Part shown: in pieces, positions 45,391-57,185 of the stretch
Layout of the letters: every line of letters starts with the position of its first letter
Position numbering within the stretch: the first letter of the stretch is position 1
Source of the DNA: Margaritifera margaritifera
Lineage: Eukaryota > Mollusca > Bivalvia > Unionida > Margaritiferidae
Assembly (NCBI GenBank): GCA_029931535.1
Contig: JAQPZY010000514.1
Location: 62,001 to 126,000, forward strand
DNA: 64,000 nt
Reading direction: 5' to 3'
The notes under the pieces: model-generated
What the model saw: the letters and a program-made list of their open reading frames with translations, nothing else
Told to the model about the DNA's origin: nothing
The model's database searches: none
Made by a program: the position numbers and the translations under genes

Positions 45391-45734
45391 TTGGCGTATT
45401 AGGGGCCATTTCAACATCGTCGTCTGCTTCAGAGATAAAATGTGTTATTGATTAGGGATTTTGATGTGCTGAATTCAAATATGACAATAAAACAACTGAT
45501 TGGCTAGTGTTTTCAAGATATTTCAGTTTTTACATTTTACGTCTATGTATATTGTGTACATAGTAGACTTTTAATCATAAATTGTAAACCCAGGTCTTTT
45601 AATGTGTTTATGGTTGCTTTACATGATAATATTTCACCTGTCCTGTTTATGTTACACTTAAAAAAAGCAGAAAGGTTATATAAATAAAAAATATATTGAA
45701 ACAAAAGTCTAAATACTATTATGTATATATAAGT

Positions 45735-46627
45735 TGTTACGACTAGGGGTAAATGTAACAAACTAAAAGACTCAAACAAGCCTTCAAGATTTAAAACACA
45801 AATATTTAATGTCTTAAAATATTAAAATATCTCAACAAACAATCAAAATGAAAGAAATACAAATAACTTACAGTATAGAACATCTTTAAAAGTCCTAAAT
45901 TGTTCTAAAATTCACTGATCCGGAAGTTAATCCAAATTATTCCGAATGAAACCACCAAAGTGTTGTCGTGCCAACAAGAATCAGTTATATATCAGTGTTA
46001 TTAATTCCAAGTAATCCATGTGAATATGGAATATCACACAAGTTCTAGAAATGTTTCTGATAATTCCAATGGAGCTGTATAATTCTTAAATATCAGTAGT
46101 TAATCCCAAAATGTATTGTCTGGAAAATATTTCTGAAGGTGCAGTACTAAATCCAAAATGTATTGTATAATAATATCTCTGAAGCGGAATATCACATACA
46201 AAGAACCAATCTCGTTTATGACCTCTCAGGCTGAAGAACTATATAGAAGAATGACGAACGCTGCGATTACATCTTATTTTATAGTTTCTGTACTGCGTCA
46301 TTGAACAAACAAAACCCATTTCTTATTCCATCTCAAATCAACATCTTACCATTACGATCTTACAATCTAATTTCTGGTCAACAAAATGAATCATTCCTGA
46401 ATTGCGAAATCCAGATCAGGTCAAGTGTAAAACTCACGATTTGAATTACGTGACATGACTAATGCTTCAAACAATCTTGATTTTCCCATGACCAATGTAC
46501 TGGGTCACATTGAAATTATCGTATGTGTGCACTCTGCAGAACGACACCTATTAGACTATTATACTGAGGTCATAAGCAAATAGAACTATACCATTATTTA
46601 AAAGAAATTATACATAATTCCGTAACA
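45735..46627 (-). mobile_element. Solo LTR of a second, related family
   Basis: An 893-bp sequence begins TGTTACGACT and ends CGTAACA, so it has TGTTA/TAACA ends like the first family. It is flanked by a perfect 4-bp duplication AAGT (45731-45734 and 46628-46631). Only the first 30 bases and general layout resemble the 810-bp LTR; the body is diverged. Orientation is given by the end that matches the minus-strand element. Confidence 0.85.
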
Positions 46628-46645
46628 AAGTTAATAGTTTAGTCC

Positions 46646-47112
46646 TTATTCAGTGTCTACTCGGCGCTTCTTGGCTTGTGTCTTATATTCATTAAATGGA
46701 GCATCTATTGTCACTGTCCAGCAATAGTCTGCAAGCATTGATGTGTACCATTTGGCCTGCTAGCGTTTCTTCATTGTTGCAATGTCCTGGTGAAATCGTT
46801 TGACGTGCTCGTCGCTCACTGCTCCGCAGTTCGGTGGAAATAAATCTAGATGAGAGTGCAAAAAAGTTATCTTTAGTGACATGTTGCAACCAAGTCTTTT
46901 GTATGCCTTTAGGAGGTTTTCGACCAACTCCCTGTAGTTGTCTGCCTTGTTGTTTCGGAGAAAATGTGTTGCCACTAACTGGAAGGCTTTCCATGCCGTC
47001 TTTTTATTGCCACGCAGTGCACGGTGAAATGCATCATCTCGAAGAAGTTCACAAATCCGAGGTGTAACAAAGACACCTTCCTTTATCTTTCTGGAAGTGG
47101 CGTCGTCAACAG
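46646..47112 (-). pseudogene. Fragment of a mobile-element-type protein
   Basis: The minus strand reads SRKIKEGVFVTPRICELLRD, KADNYRELVENLLKAYKRLG, MSLKITFLHSHLDLFPPNCG, SDEHVKRFHQDIATMKKR and, after a stop, LADYCWTVTIDAPF. This is the C-terminal part of a high-copy protein family seen across arthropod and other invertebrate genomes (LKITFLHSHLD, FHQDI blocks). I recall the blocks but not an assigned transposon class. It ends at TAA 46646, 15 bp from the solo LTR's duplication. Confidence 0.6.
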
Positions 47113-48870
47113 TTTCTAAAGATTTTTGTTAAAATTTTCATCAATGCTTTGTTGATAATGGGCTCTTGTAAGAATAGTTATTGGGGCTTGATCCACATCT
47201 AATGTGCGCGGTTTACGTGAGTGAGATAATCCTGCCATACTATACACGAATGATGCATGGACTGCCATACTCTGCGCGAATGATACACGGACTGCCATAC
47301 TATACACTAATGATTCATGGACTGCCATGCACTACACGAATGATGCATGAACTGTCATACTATACACGAAAGATGCATGGACTGCAAGATTTTTAAGCGA
47401 GCTGATTAGGCTCCTTAAAAATACTCCACCGATAAGTCAAACTGAAAGGTCATACTGGTCCGCCTAACACATGTTATTGTATAGGAAAATGAGCATCGCT
47501 TGCGTATAATTAAAATACAAATAAAACATAGTTAACGCCTCGTTAACATTCACAGCATGTGTGATATGAGTCATCGAAGATTGATACTGATATAGAGCAA
47601 TAATGGTTTTATTTCCCGAAAAAGTGCTATCAAATTTCAATGACTTAAGTACAGTATATATATATATATACGACGAGTCTAATGACGAAGTCGCACATAA
47701 ATCACTGCAGTCTAGCGTTTACGAATTTGAAGGCACCTCGAAATATTAGAACTTCAGAAGTTCACTACTAGTGCCGACATTTGGCGTGCCATCCAGATTG
47801 TGAAATTAATTTTGCTAAAAGAGAGAAATTCAGAGTTATTTACCTCGAATCGAGCCAATATGGCGGACATTTCTCCTTGTAAGTATCCATAATATGACGA
47901 CGTTACACATGTCACGGAATTGTATAAATCCCTTTTATTAAATACATGTGCTCGGGTTTCGTTTTTCAGTATAACAACGATACCCAAGAGTGAGTTATGT
48001 ATATTGTACAATATTTCGAAACAGTGAGTTCGGTTCACCCCATGCCGCACGTGCGAAGTGCTTTCGATGGGAAAAACTGAATGCATCAAGCGTACGGACG
48101 ATGTAGAGCTGCATCGTCTGTGTATAAATGTCTCACCGTAAGACTAAATCTTTACATTACGGAACGTCTTGTCAGTTGAGCAGTCTACTTAAGGATCTGC
48201 ACGTCTTCAGCTGTAGAGGTACGTACATTATTTATTAATTTATGGTGTATATTTTCTATGTAGCTTCGGCTTGCGTAGTACAATGCAAATATTTTCTATT
48301 CTTGTTTGTTCTTAGTAAGAGCTTTATATTAGCAATATAAAGTGGCATTTTTAGGAAACATTTAGTACCATAAGATTCGTATAGGACACGTGTAAGTTCA
48401 CTTCTGAACTTGTTTATTGCTTCGTAATGTTGTGCCGATAATGTAATTTGTATAACTTACCGTATATAACGTCATTACGTGTTATCGTATATGCCTGTGT
48501 CAATTATACTACACGGTGTTAGATTTATTTTCAGCTGATCAGAGTCGACGAGGTCCCAGCTATAGAGGGGACAATAGAAGTTGACTATAACAGCTGTAAA
48601 GCTAACCATAGCAGCCGTGGAACTGAATAAACAGTGTGTTGCTTGAATACCAGGTGATCGGGCGTTGTTGACCCATTGGTGGGCGTGGATCGCTTGATTG
48701 ACCAGTGCGACTGCAGCCAAGTATGCTAGTGACGGAGTGTTTTTGAGTCACTCCATATATGTAATCTTTTAGCCGTGGGCTAATTTTGGGTTTTTGTGAT
48801 ACCCAGTGGTTTGGGAGTGTAAGATATTTTGCATGATATCTATCCCATTTGTTTGCACCACATTATATTA
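47113..48870. other. No recognised gene
   Basis: Contains the 30-bp array and a possible spliced transcript (see findings). The open frames at 47754-48089 and 48475-48720 on the minus strand have no motif. Confidence 0.4.
47235..47384. repeat. 30-bp tandem array, 5 units
   Basis: Five exact-length units of the type CCATACTATACACGAATGAT plus GCATGGACTG. The period is divisible by three, so a plus-strand frame reads a ten-residue repeat (MHGLPY-type), which is probably incidental. Confidence 0.95.
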
Positions 48871-48874
48871 TTTA

Positions 48875-49062
48875 AATAAAGTGCCTCATGTTTCATTATT
48901 TGAGGGTATACATTTTTGCTATATGAGTAAAAATACATCATTTTTGCTATCTGAGTAAAACACATCATTCCTTTCGTCGTATGAGATGAATCATTAGCCT
49001 TTATCATTGCACTGTGTATTTATTTATTTGTATTCATATTTGGGTTACCGAGGCACTTTATT
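48875..49062. repeat. Short inverted-repeat element at the duplication junction
   Basis: AATAAAGTGCCTC at 48875-48887 is inverted perfectly at 49050-49062. The right arm ends one base before the duplicated sequence starts. It may be a MITE; no flanking duplication is visible. Confidence 0.5.
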
Positions 49063-49169
49063 CAAACTAGTCATTCACAGGCACGTCTTTCTTTGTGACC
49101 AAATAGTCACACACTTGCCAAACGGAATCGGTTGGTAAAGGATATCCAAGATGTTCAGTGATGACCTTA

Positions 49170-49439
49170 CTACACCTCAAACGGTGTCAAGTCGTTTCGT
49201 CTTGAGATGAAATTTTTTTTGTATTCCTGTAAGTTTGTCACTTTTTTTTCCTCAACGTCGTTCCATGGAATTCTGTGTATCACTCCCACATTGTAGGTAA
49301 AAGCCGTGACATCCAAAATCTTACAGGACCAATTTCCTATTTGATCAATGTCTGACCATTTAAACAACTTGGCACTAATCAATAATTTGATAGCATTTAG
49401 GTACCACTGGTTAAAACGTTTATGTCGTAAAGGATGCAA
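49170..49439 (-). pseudogene. Unidentified FNQWYLNAIKLL-type gene, copy 2
   Basis: Same gene as 26334-26729: HKRFNQWYLNAIKLLISAKL, GNWSCKILDVTAFTYNVGVI, WNDVEEKKVTNLQEY. It loses the frame earlier (ISRRNDLTPFEV). Its 5' end runs into the BIR gene with a small overlap. Confidence 0.5.
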
Positions 49440-50186
49440 TTTGTTCTTTGCGTTTCACTTGAATCTGAACCAGCTCTCTGTAAATGCGTTCTCGCAGCTC
49501 CGGAGATAAACAACGAATGGGCTCTTTTAAAGTATCCGACATGGGTTGCTTCTTTGGACCGAACAAAGGCAGGTACTGACAGCGCTGAGACCATCTGGCA
49601 TGAATCAAGTAAGATGAGTCTTTATACTCCCATTCGTGAAGCGTCACACCGCAACTGAAACACTTGACTTTATCACCTTCTCCCAAGTAGACAAATCCAG
49701 ATCTGGCTAAAGCTTTAGGAGTAGGGCCTTCCAGATATTTAGGCCACTTATCTTGGAACGTCTGGAATTGACTTTCAAAGTCGCAATAGTCAGGCAAAGC
49801 AACAGGCAGCGTGCATTGTTTGTCAAAGTAGGGCTGGAATCCGCAAATAGGTACACGCTTAGCATCCCAATAAAGAAGAAAGGGCGTTGTGCATCGCTAG
49901 TGGGGCGGTAAGGCACACGAACGGCATCGCTTTCGAGGGTGCCAGAGGAGGAGCGACAAGGTCGTGCTGCATCGCTGATGTCAACGCGTACGGCATCCGT
50001 CTCGTCGCAAGGTACCGCATCGCACTCCATGTCGTGATTGCACTTGGAGTCCACAGTAGGTTCCTCGCTCGGTGGCTGTTTCGAGTTCGCTAGCATAGGT
50101 TCTTGTGTACTGGTCTCTGCATTGAAGTTCACATTGAAGTTGACAGTGAGTTCCTCACTAGGTGGGTGGGTGACATGAGTATTCAT
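49420..50186 (-). pseudogene. BIR-domain (inhibitor-of-apoptosis-like) gene, copy 2
   Basis: The BIR at about 49,770-49,558 is complete: FQTFQDKWP, LARSGFVYLGEGDKVKCFSC, GVTLHEWEYKDSSYLIHARW, RCQYLPLFG. Zinc ligands follow the canonical C-x2-C-x16-H-x6-C spacing and the GEGDKV turn is present. BIR domains bind caspases or their regulators; viral IAPs block host apoptosis. Upstream an acidic, repeated N-terminal segment (49707-50186; MNTHVTHPPSEELTVNFN) is joined by a frameshift or a missed intron near 49,800-49,870. Downstream is LSPELRERIYRELVQIQVKR. No RING is visible. It lies directly 3' of polB1 on the same strand, as part of the element's gene cluster, so it was probably cargo of the virus-like element rather than a host neighbour. 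Confidence 0.8.
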
Positions 50187-50254
50187 CTTCTTTTTCTTGC
50201 TCGGTCAACGTTTGGAGTCACAATGAATGGTTGGGCTTGGAAGTTGTCCCTTTT

Positions 50255-53200
50255 TTATACTGCAGATCGGCGTGTTCGTACGGCAAAGTGGTGTGGTGTG
50301 GAAGTGGCACTCGTTTGGTAAACGTTTTCTAAAGGGTGACTGACGATTTGGTGATTTGGTAATCGTACGATCTTGTGAGGTTCTAACGTTTTCACTCGAA
50401 AGTCTTGAGCTTGTCCAGACTGCAGAGCATTTCTCAAGACATCAAAGTTGACCACTGACAGCTGGTTCAATAGTTCAGGGTTAATCCTTTGACTTTGCAT
50501 TTGGTGTGAAGTTGGCCTTGTCGGTCTCGGTATCGGTAGCCGTAATGTTTAGGGCCACTGCTGGTAAAACCGAGGATCGTCTCTTGAGGGTGCTCGTCCG
50601 TCCAGGATCCTAACCGATCTCCTTCGATTGCGGGGTGTGGGTAACCAGGGCGATGGATGTACATACAACTGTCGGTGTCAAGGTACAGGACACGATCTCC
50701 CAACACTTCTAAAGCCTCGTCGTACAATTTCAAGCGAGCATGGGCTGTCACGTAGGCTGCAATGAAAACATTGCTAAACTCGTCGTGGTGTACAAACTTG
50801 GATTCTTCTTTGTAATTGATCAAGATCAAATCTTCACGGATGATTTCCACGTGTTTGACCAGTTTACCGTTGTCATCCACCAGTTGAAAGTAGCGGCTAG
50901 GATCTGACAAGTATTCCATCTTGGGCAAGATCGTACGTTGTGCTATTTTACCGCACAAGCAATTCAACATGACTTTGGCAAACGATCTTCTTCCTTCGTT
51001 CTTTTCCACGTCTTCCAAAGTGATGCCTTCTACGGCACGGTACTGTTCTTTGATTTGGACTTGGTCTTCTGGTGTCCGACACCAAGAGGGATAGCCGCTG
51101 GCTTCTTGATTTAGTTTGAGAAATTCGCTGACGTAGCTTGAGAAAATACCTGGATTTGAGGCGTCGTCCTTTTGGTATTGTGCTGAGGTAGGAAAGTGCC
51201 AAATTTCGTACACTTTCAACAAGCGTTATCCCCCGATCCAGAGCCCGAAACAATTTGGCGCTGATCCACGTCCCTGTCAAAGCGCGTTCTTCCTCCGTGT
51301 GGTGACAGGGGTGATATTGGTTGCATGTTTCGTCGCACGTACGGCATAAAGGAAACATCAGGTTTCCTTGGCAATGATGGGGTAAGACAGGATGGTACAA
51401 GTTTGCTGAAGGTAAGACTTTGCATTCATCAATCCTTCGTATTGTCGAATGTTTTCCACGTCGATGTGTTCTGTCAGGATTTCAGGGTGGCCGATAAGAA
51501 ATCTCTTGTATTTGCACACCCAAGGATACAACGAACACACTTCGATGTATTTGATTTATTCTCCTCGAGATTCGTCTAAGTCGTACAGCAAGAGTGTGGC
51601 ATTGGTTCGTCATCCAAACAAACTGTGGCGTGGATCCAAAGGTTCGATGTCGACCACATCGTAACTTTCGGCAATGCGTCTAAATTCTGGATCGGTTTTG
51701 AAACGTCGACCGTACTCGTACTCATACATTTCTACCACATGGTATCCTTGACTTTCTAACTTCAGGCGTCATTGGTAGGTGTGTTCGTACAACTCTTCCG
51801 TGGTGCAGTCTGAAAAAGGACTTTTCAGGTGTCGTTGAGGAAAACAGGTAGGGCATCCGTGAAATAAGCATCCCTGTAATTCGCACACCGTCTGAGGGTT
51901 TTCTAAATCACAACCATCCACAGGAAGACTTCCTATTTTCTTTTCTCCCCCTCCGTTTCTGGCATGTTGTATGCATTTGTCTTCCTTTTGGCACAAGTAA
52001 TGTAACCAACGCAATGCTTTGGTAGAGTATTGACGGCTGGCCGAGAGAGAAGTGTTAGGGTCTATGATAGCTAGTTCGTTCTCGGGCATGAACTTTTTGG
52101 TGTACACTAAGGTACAGGCTTTAAGTAGGGTGCACGCTTCCTTCAAAGGATCGACTTCTCCGTGATCTAGAAATAATTGTCGAAACTTTTTCACAGCAAC
52201 GAAGTAAAATGTCCACATCGGATCGGCAATACTTTAACATTTCTTCTTTAAAGTCAAACGGTTCTGAAGCGTGAGCGTGGTACCAAGGCTTCTCGGTGTT
52301 CATTGTGCATTCCGTCGGGGTCGTAATTGTGAACGTCAGGCAAATGCGGCAGCACGACGTGTTGATTGTCTTCCGTATTGAAAAAGTGGCGAAAATATCC
52401 TTTGGCCATTTCTGTCATTCCAAATGTTTTAGGCATTCGACTCAAAGGCATGGTCAAATAACTCATGGAATCTTTAAATTGTACTTGTCCCACTTGCATG
52501 TATATGAGTTTGGCTCCGTTCATGGTGACTTTAGGGCATTCGGTACCTTGTTCTGAATAATAATTTAACAGAAACTGTCCATTCTATCCCGAGAAATTGT
52601 GAGCCATTACGGTAGCATAGCGATGACAGTCTCCGTAATGTTGAATGTCCTCTTCGCTCCAAATGTCGTCGGTAGGGTCTAAAATCCATTGAGCAAACTC
52701 GGGTAGAGTGTTGGGGCCACGAAAGATTTGTTCACGTCCTCCTGGAATCCTACTACAATTAGGACAGTGAACATGAATAGGTTCTTGTATGCACTTTATG
52801 CATGCATTCAAAGTCAAAAAAGATGAAATCCACTTTGGTTTTGTTCTTGTTGGGATCACCATTTAATTTTTTCTCCAGTGTATTGTCGTATTTTTGAATG
52901 TAACATTGATGATCAAAGTCCACAATTTGGTCGCAAATGCGGTATCTTTTCTTTCCGGCACAAGTGTGTGCCTTGGAGTTATTGGTTCGAATCAGCTGTC
53001 CACACTTGGAGCACAATCTCAATAAGTCACAATCGCTATTTTTCAGGTAGCTTGTGTCCTGCGATGTTGTTCGTAACAAGAGGGACTGACAAAGGTTCGT
53101 CGACACGTCGAACAATGCACGTGTTTTTCAGGAAGGCATGGCGTGGAAACTAAACAGCCCCGACATCTCTCTCCGCAATGCATGTGTTGCCCCCGACTGT

Positions 53201-54063
53201 TAAATCCTTGCTCGCATTTCTCACAGTAGTAAGAGTATCCAAGAAATCCTGTGATACTCGTTATGGCATCGAAATGTTCTTGATGATAATACACGTGAAT
53301 ATAATTTCCTTCGGGGGAATCGGGTCCTCGAAACAGCAGAAGTCCGCGAACTTCTTGAGGGTGTACTTTCAAAGTGTACCGAGAAGCCAAGACGTCTTGA
53401 AGTTGTTGCATTTGAGAAATGCCACACGCGGTCTCTTTTGGTATGCCTGCTTGTTGTAACAGGAGTTCTGCTTCTTTTCGTTGTTGGGGTCTGTCAGATC
53501 GTCGAATGTTCTTCCATGCTCTTTTTCATTCTGAGGTCTCGTTCTTGTCGGCATACGTTAGACTCACCGCGATGGCACGGGCCAAGCACATCCTGTCCTG
53601 AGAATTGTCGATTTGGACGACACTGTGTTTGGTATTGCGAAGGTCGTCCACCAGTAACACTTTCCTGCTTCGCCCGCTACCTGGAGGGGGTGAAACGTGG
53701 GTCATGTGAAGTGTGGCTTTTCCATCCGTGATGGTAAACTCTTCGTTGGATTGTTGAACGTGTTCGCTTTTTTTCATGACTTTAGACGGTGTTAATTCAG
53801 CCGGGGTGCTGAACTCGATCCAGACAGGAGACTTCAAACTGTTGTGATGGATGGAATGTCTCAACCGATCGTCCTCTTTGGCTCCACATTGTTGTTTCAA
53901 GGTCTGTTGTAACAAGGAATCCCACAAATCGGCAATGAAGCCTGCAGCTTTCTCGGGAGGCACTTCAGACTTGAAGTCTTTAAAGTTGACGGTGTAAGTG
54001 TAAGCCGTGGTTCTAACTTTTCTAGAGGTCGCTTTTGTGTCTCTCGAATGCGATAGTATTATT
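50255..54063 (-). pseudogene. DNA polymerase B (polB1), copy 2
   Basis: The better 5' end is here: SIHHNSLKSPVWIEFSTPAE, VQQSNEEFTITDGKATLHMT and RKVLLVDDLRNTKHSVVQID (53.5-53.96 kb), typical of the N-terminal region of this polB type; it is open from about 54,063 but without an ATG. Then come the Cys/His cluster (53.1-53.4 kb), Exo I FFDFEC (about 52.8 kb, followed by a 47-bp deletion), Exo II, Exo III, motif A IEVCSLYPW (51.5 kb), and a 251-residue frame (50467-51222) with motif B KVMLNCLCGKIAQR and motif C YLDTDSCMYIH. A private frameshift is at 51,222. The C-terminal segment PHKIVRLPNHQ is present, but its last part is changed by a deletion near 50,310. Confidence 0.88.
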
Positions 54064-54152
54064 ATTTACACACTGTCTTTCATAATATTCATAGAGATAG
54101 AGCGAGGACACAAAATACATTATATTAGCCGATAATATTTGTATACACTTAC

Positions 54153-54246
54153 TCGTTGACGTCTGAGTTTCCATCCTCGAAGGCGCCTAACACTACTCCA
54201 AGCGCACCCGCTATATCTTCTTGGCTTGTATACCTGTTGCCTAAGT
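54153..54246 (-). CDS. Candidate spliced exon next to polB1
   Basis: On the minus strand TTTATATTATTTTCAG precedes, and AACGA/GTAAGTGTA follows, a 94-bp open segment reading LGNRYTSQEDIAGALGVVLG and AFEDGNSDVNE. Both splice sites are near consensus. It lies about 90 bp upstream of the open polB1 N-terminus and is absent from copy 1 (deleted). It could be a host exon or a 5' exon for polB1; no family recognised. Confidence 0.4.
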
Positions 54247-55282
54247 CTGAAAATAATATAAAGAGAAAAATTGATTGATATTCATGGGCATTATGATCTA
54301 CTCGTATTGTCATGGAGATATCAATAAAATCATGTCCTCGTTCGAAAGTAAACTGGAGGAGCATATATAGATACGAAATGAACTGCCCCTGTGCTTCATT
54401 TGCTTAGAGCACTTGTATGTAACACTGTATACGCCCCAATAAGACTTGTAAAAAAATGATCAACTCCCATGAAGTTTTAACCCTTGACTGCATGATTCCA
54501 CATTAAGGCATAAGGGAAAATACTGTTGCCTTTCTGACCCACAGTTTAAGACACCAATAACATAGACCACGTGGAAACAGGTGCATGCTCTTCATATAGG
54601 GGCATTTGCTACTGTGAATCCTGAGCATTATGTGCTGCATAGAGTGTGGATTTATCCTTGTCCATTACGTCCAAACTTCAAACGTTGCTGACAAATAAGC
54701 CTCAGAATTTAAAAATGTATTCCTTGTACACGCACCAATCTCTATGATCTCACCAATATTTATTCAATTTTATGTAACCTCTTTTGATTTACTTTGTCCG
54801 CAGACAGTACCAGTAACTGATCCTATTTAATGGCTATAGGGCTAATTAAAAGTCTGATTCACTCCTTCATTATTACCATAAATTAGCTTGGTCGGGTATA
54901 CAATTTATTGTTTCAAGCACACTCTGTAGATACGATGCACAACACGGTATGAAAACACAGTACAGGGCAATCGAATTATTTTCACCAAGAGTCAAAAGTT
55001 ATGAGGCAAAAGAGTCAACATAACTATTTCTGCTTAGTTTGGTCAATTATCGAAACCCAATATTCAACGAAAACACATGTTATGAATTCACTACTTATCT
55101 CGTTGAATCAATGTTCGTGGATGTTGTGTTGGCTACAAAACATGAATTTATTGTCTTCAAAAACAATAACTTTTTGTGTGAAAAGTATAACCCCATCCAC
55201 AGCCCACTAATTAAAGTACCGACCAAACTATCATTTTTTTTTATAAACCACGAATAATCATGCTCATGAAATTAAATGAAAT

Positions 55283-55283
55283 C

Positions 55284-55347
<64 letters not shown>
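55283..55347. repeat. (AT)n microsatellite, copy 2 only
   Basis: Part of an insertion relative to copy 1, which has only a few AT units at the site (about 31,578). Confidence 0.95.
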
Positions 55348-55350
<3 letters not shown>

Positions 55351-56490
55351 AATGCGAACAAACACAAGATTTTCCAACCTGTAACGTAGTCATGAAGAAA
55401 TCACTTGTCGAGTTTTTATTCTATATAGCATCAGCTTAACATTTACATTAATGTGTAATATAATTGGTGATGAAGTCAATAAATGTCTGTGTAAAGACAT
55501 CGTCTCTGCCAAGGACGTTTATGTCACAAGCTCAACCATCAGTCGATGGTAAGTGTTAGAATTTGCATCAATATGCGCCGAAATTTTACCTAAGTATGAT
55601 CTCATTCAGATTATTTTAAATATATCAACAAAACATATAACGACCTTTAAATTACGTCATCAAAATGGCAATATCTTACTTCCAATAAAATATGGAATTA
55701 ATGAAAGACTAGACGAAGAAAATTCTGCAAGCTAGAAAGTTAATTATCTGAAAGGAAAAAGTTAAATGAAAAATATAAAAGCTCTTACAATTTTATTAGC
55801 AAAGAACAAACATGAAATCTGTACAATTATGTGCACAATCTTTGATATAAAATTACTAATATCTTTGAGTAAATTCACATATTAATATTTCTTTTCAACA
55901 TTACACACTCATGAAATGATTCTTGTATTTACACGAAGCGTATGTTGCAATCATTATTTATACAAATCTTATCTTCCTTTTCATTACATTTAGACGTTTA
56001 GGACAGAAGGGTCGGGTGGATTATGCAAATCAACATTGTATGAGTCTATATGCAATTTGCCTTTAGGTGCAACTACAACATACTCTAAGACTATTTCATT
56101 TGCGATAAGATACAGTGAAAATATACTACTTGCAGATCTATTTGATTTGCCTTAAGATTGAGGTGAAACACAATATATCTAAATCTATGTAACTTGTCCT
56201 AGGATGCAAGTAAAAATGGCGGCAAAGGAACACTGGATTTTGTAATTCAAGATTTTGCAAACTTGAAAAATGACACTCTCTTCCTATTTAACTGTGATTG
56301 ACATTAAAAACACCATGCCTTACTTAACAGTTTTTATCAGACATGGCATTGTTTAATCTTCAACATTACAAAATTATACGTGTGTCTTACAAAACAAAAA
56401 AAAGAAAATATGTCTATTTTCAATTAGAAACGTTTTTCAGCACGAAAAAGATGTAAGAAAGACAAAAAGAGAGATATGTTGTTATATCTG

Positions 56491-56497
56491 GACACAC

Positions 56498-56561
<64 letters not shown>

Positions 56562-56572
56562 GTATATAACAT
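56491..56572. repeat. (AC)n-(AT)n microsatellite, copy 2
   Basis: Expanded counterpart of 32,663-32,722. Confidence 0.95.
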
Positions 56573-57118
56573 CCAAAGGAAAAATAAATAAGTAAAATAG
56601 ATACCTCTGGAACAGACGACCGCTAACGAGCTTAAAAGCATTAACAAAACGATGTGATTTATCATTGTTAGACTTTTTATTCAACCTCTCTTCTTGGCTT
56701 TGCCACAACCTATGGGTCACATTGGAACCCTTATTTATATAATTTATATATTTATCCTTTTATCATAGACATCAAGAAAATCAGAAATGTGGTATGCCAA
56801 GCCTCGGGATACTTGGAAGATAAGTATATCTTAGGACTTTGATCTATATGTCTGGACAATAAGTGTGTCCCGATTACATAAGGGTACCCTAAATATCATA
56901 CAACTTTAATGTGGCATGAGTTAGATGTCCTGGGGATTTGTATGCAGGCATATACAAGTAAAGATATAAGCATCATTAACAGCACAACTGTACATGTTAA
57001 TGCAAAATAATTGCCAAAGACTGCACCATGAGAAAGTTAATTTGTCGAAGGGTATGTTTTGAAACTGTGAATTAGGAGAATCTAGTCTTGCTTATGAGAA
57101 TTAGAGGACGTAAATGGT

Positions 57119-57121
<3 letters not shown>

Positions 57122-57182
<61 letters not shown>
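57122..57182. repeat. (TA)n microsatellite, copy 2
   Basis: Expanded counterpart of 33,276-33,316. Confidence 0.95.

Positions 57183-57185
<3 letters not shown>

Larger units (their letters stand above)
26330..49063. repeat. Segmental duplication, copy 1 (unit about 22.7 kb)
   Basis: The sequence starting AAACTAGTCATTCACAGGCA at 26330 recurs at 49064 and stays collinear to the window end (position 40,251 matches 64,000). Similarity is very high in spacer DNA (about 99% by eye around 32.3-32.5 kb) and a little lower elsewhere. Copy 1 lacks about 905 bp present in copy 2 (53,635-54,540) and has a roughly 145-bp segment near 36,900-37,045 that copy 2 lacks. Confidence 0.9.

Noticed and set aside
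47181..47396. Ten-residue protein repeat (MHGLPY type)
   Set aside because: It is explained by the 30-bp DNA array; no homologue or transcript signal.
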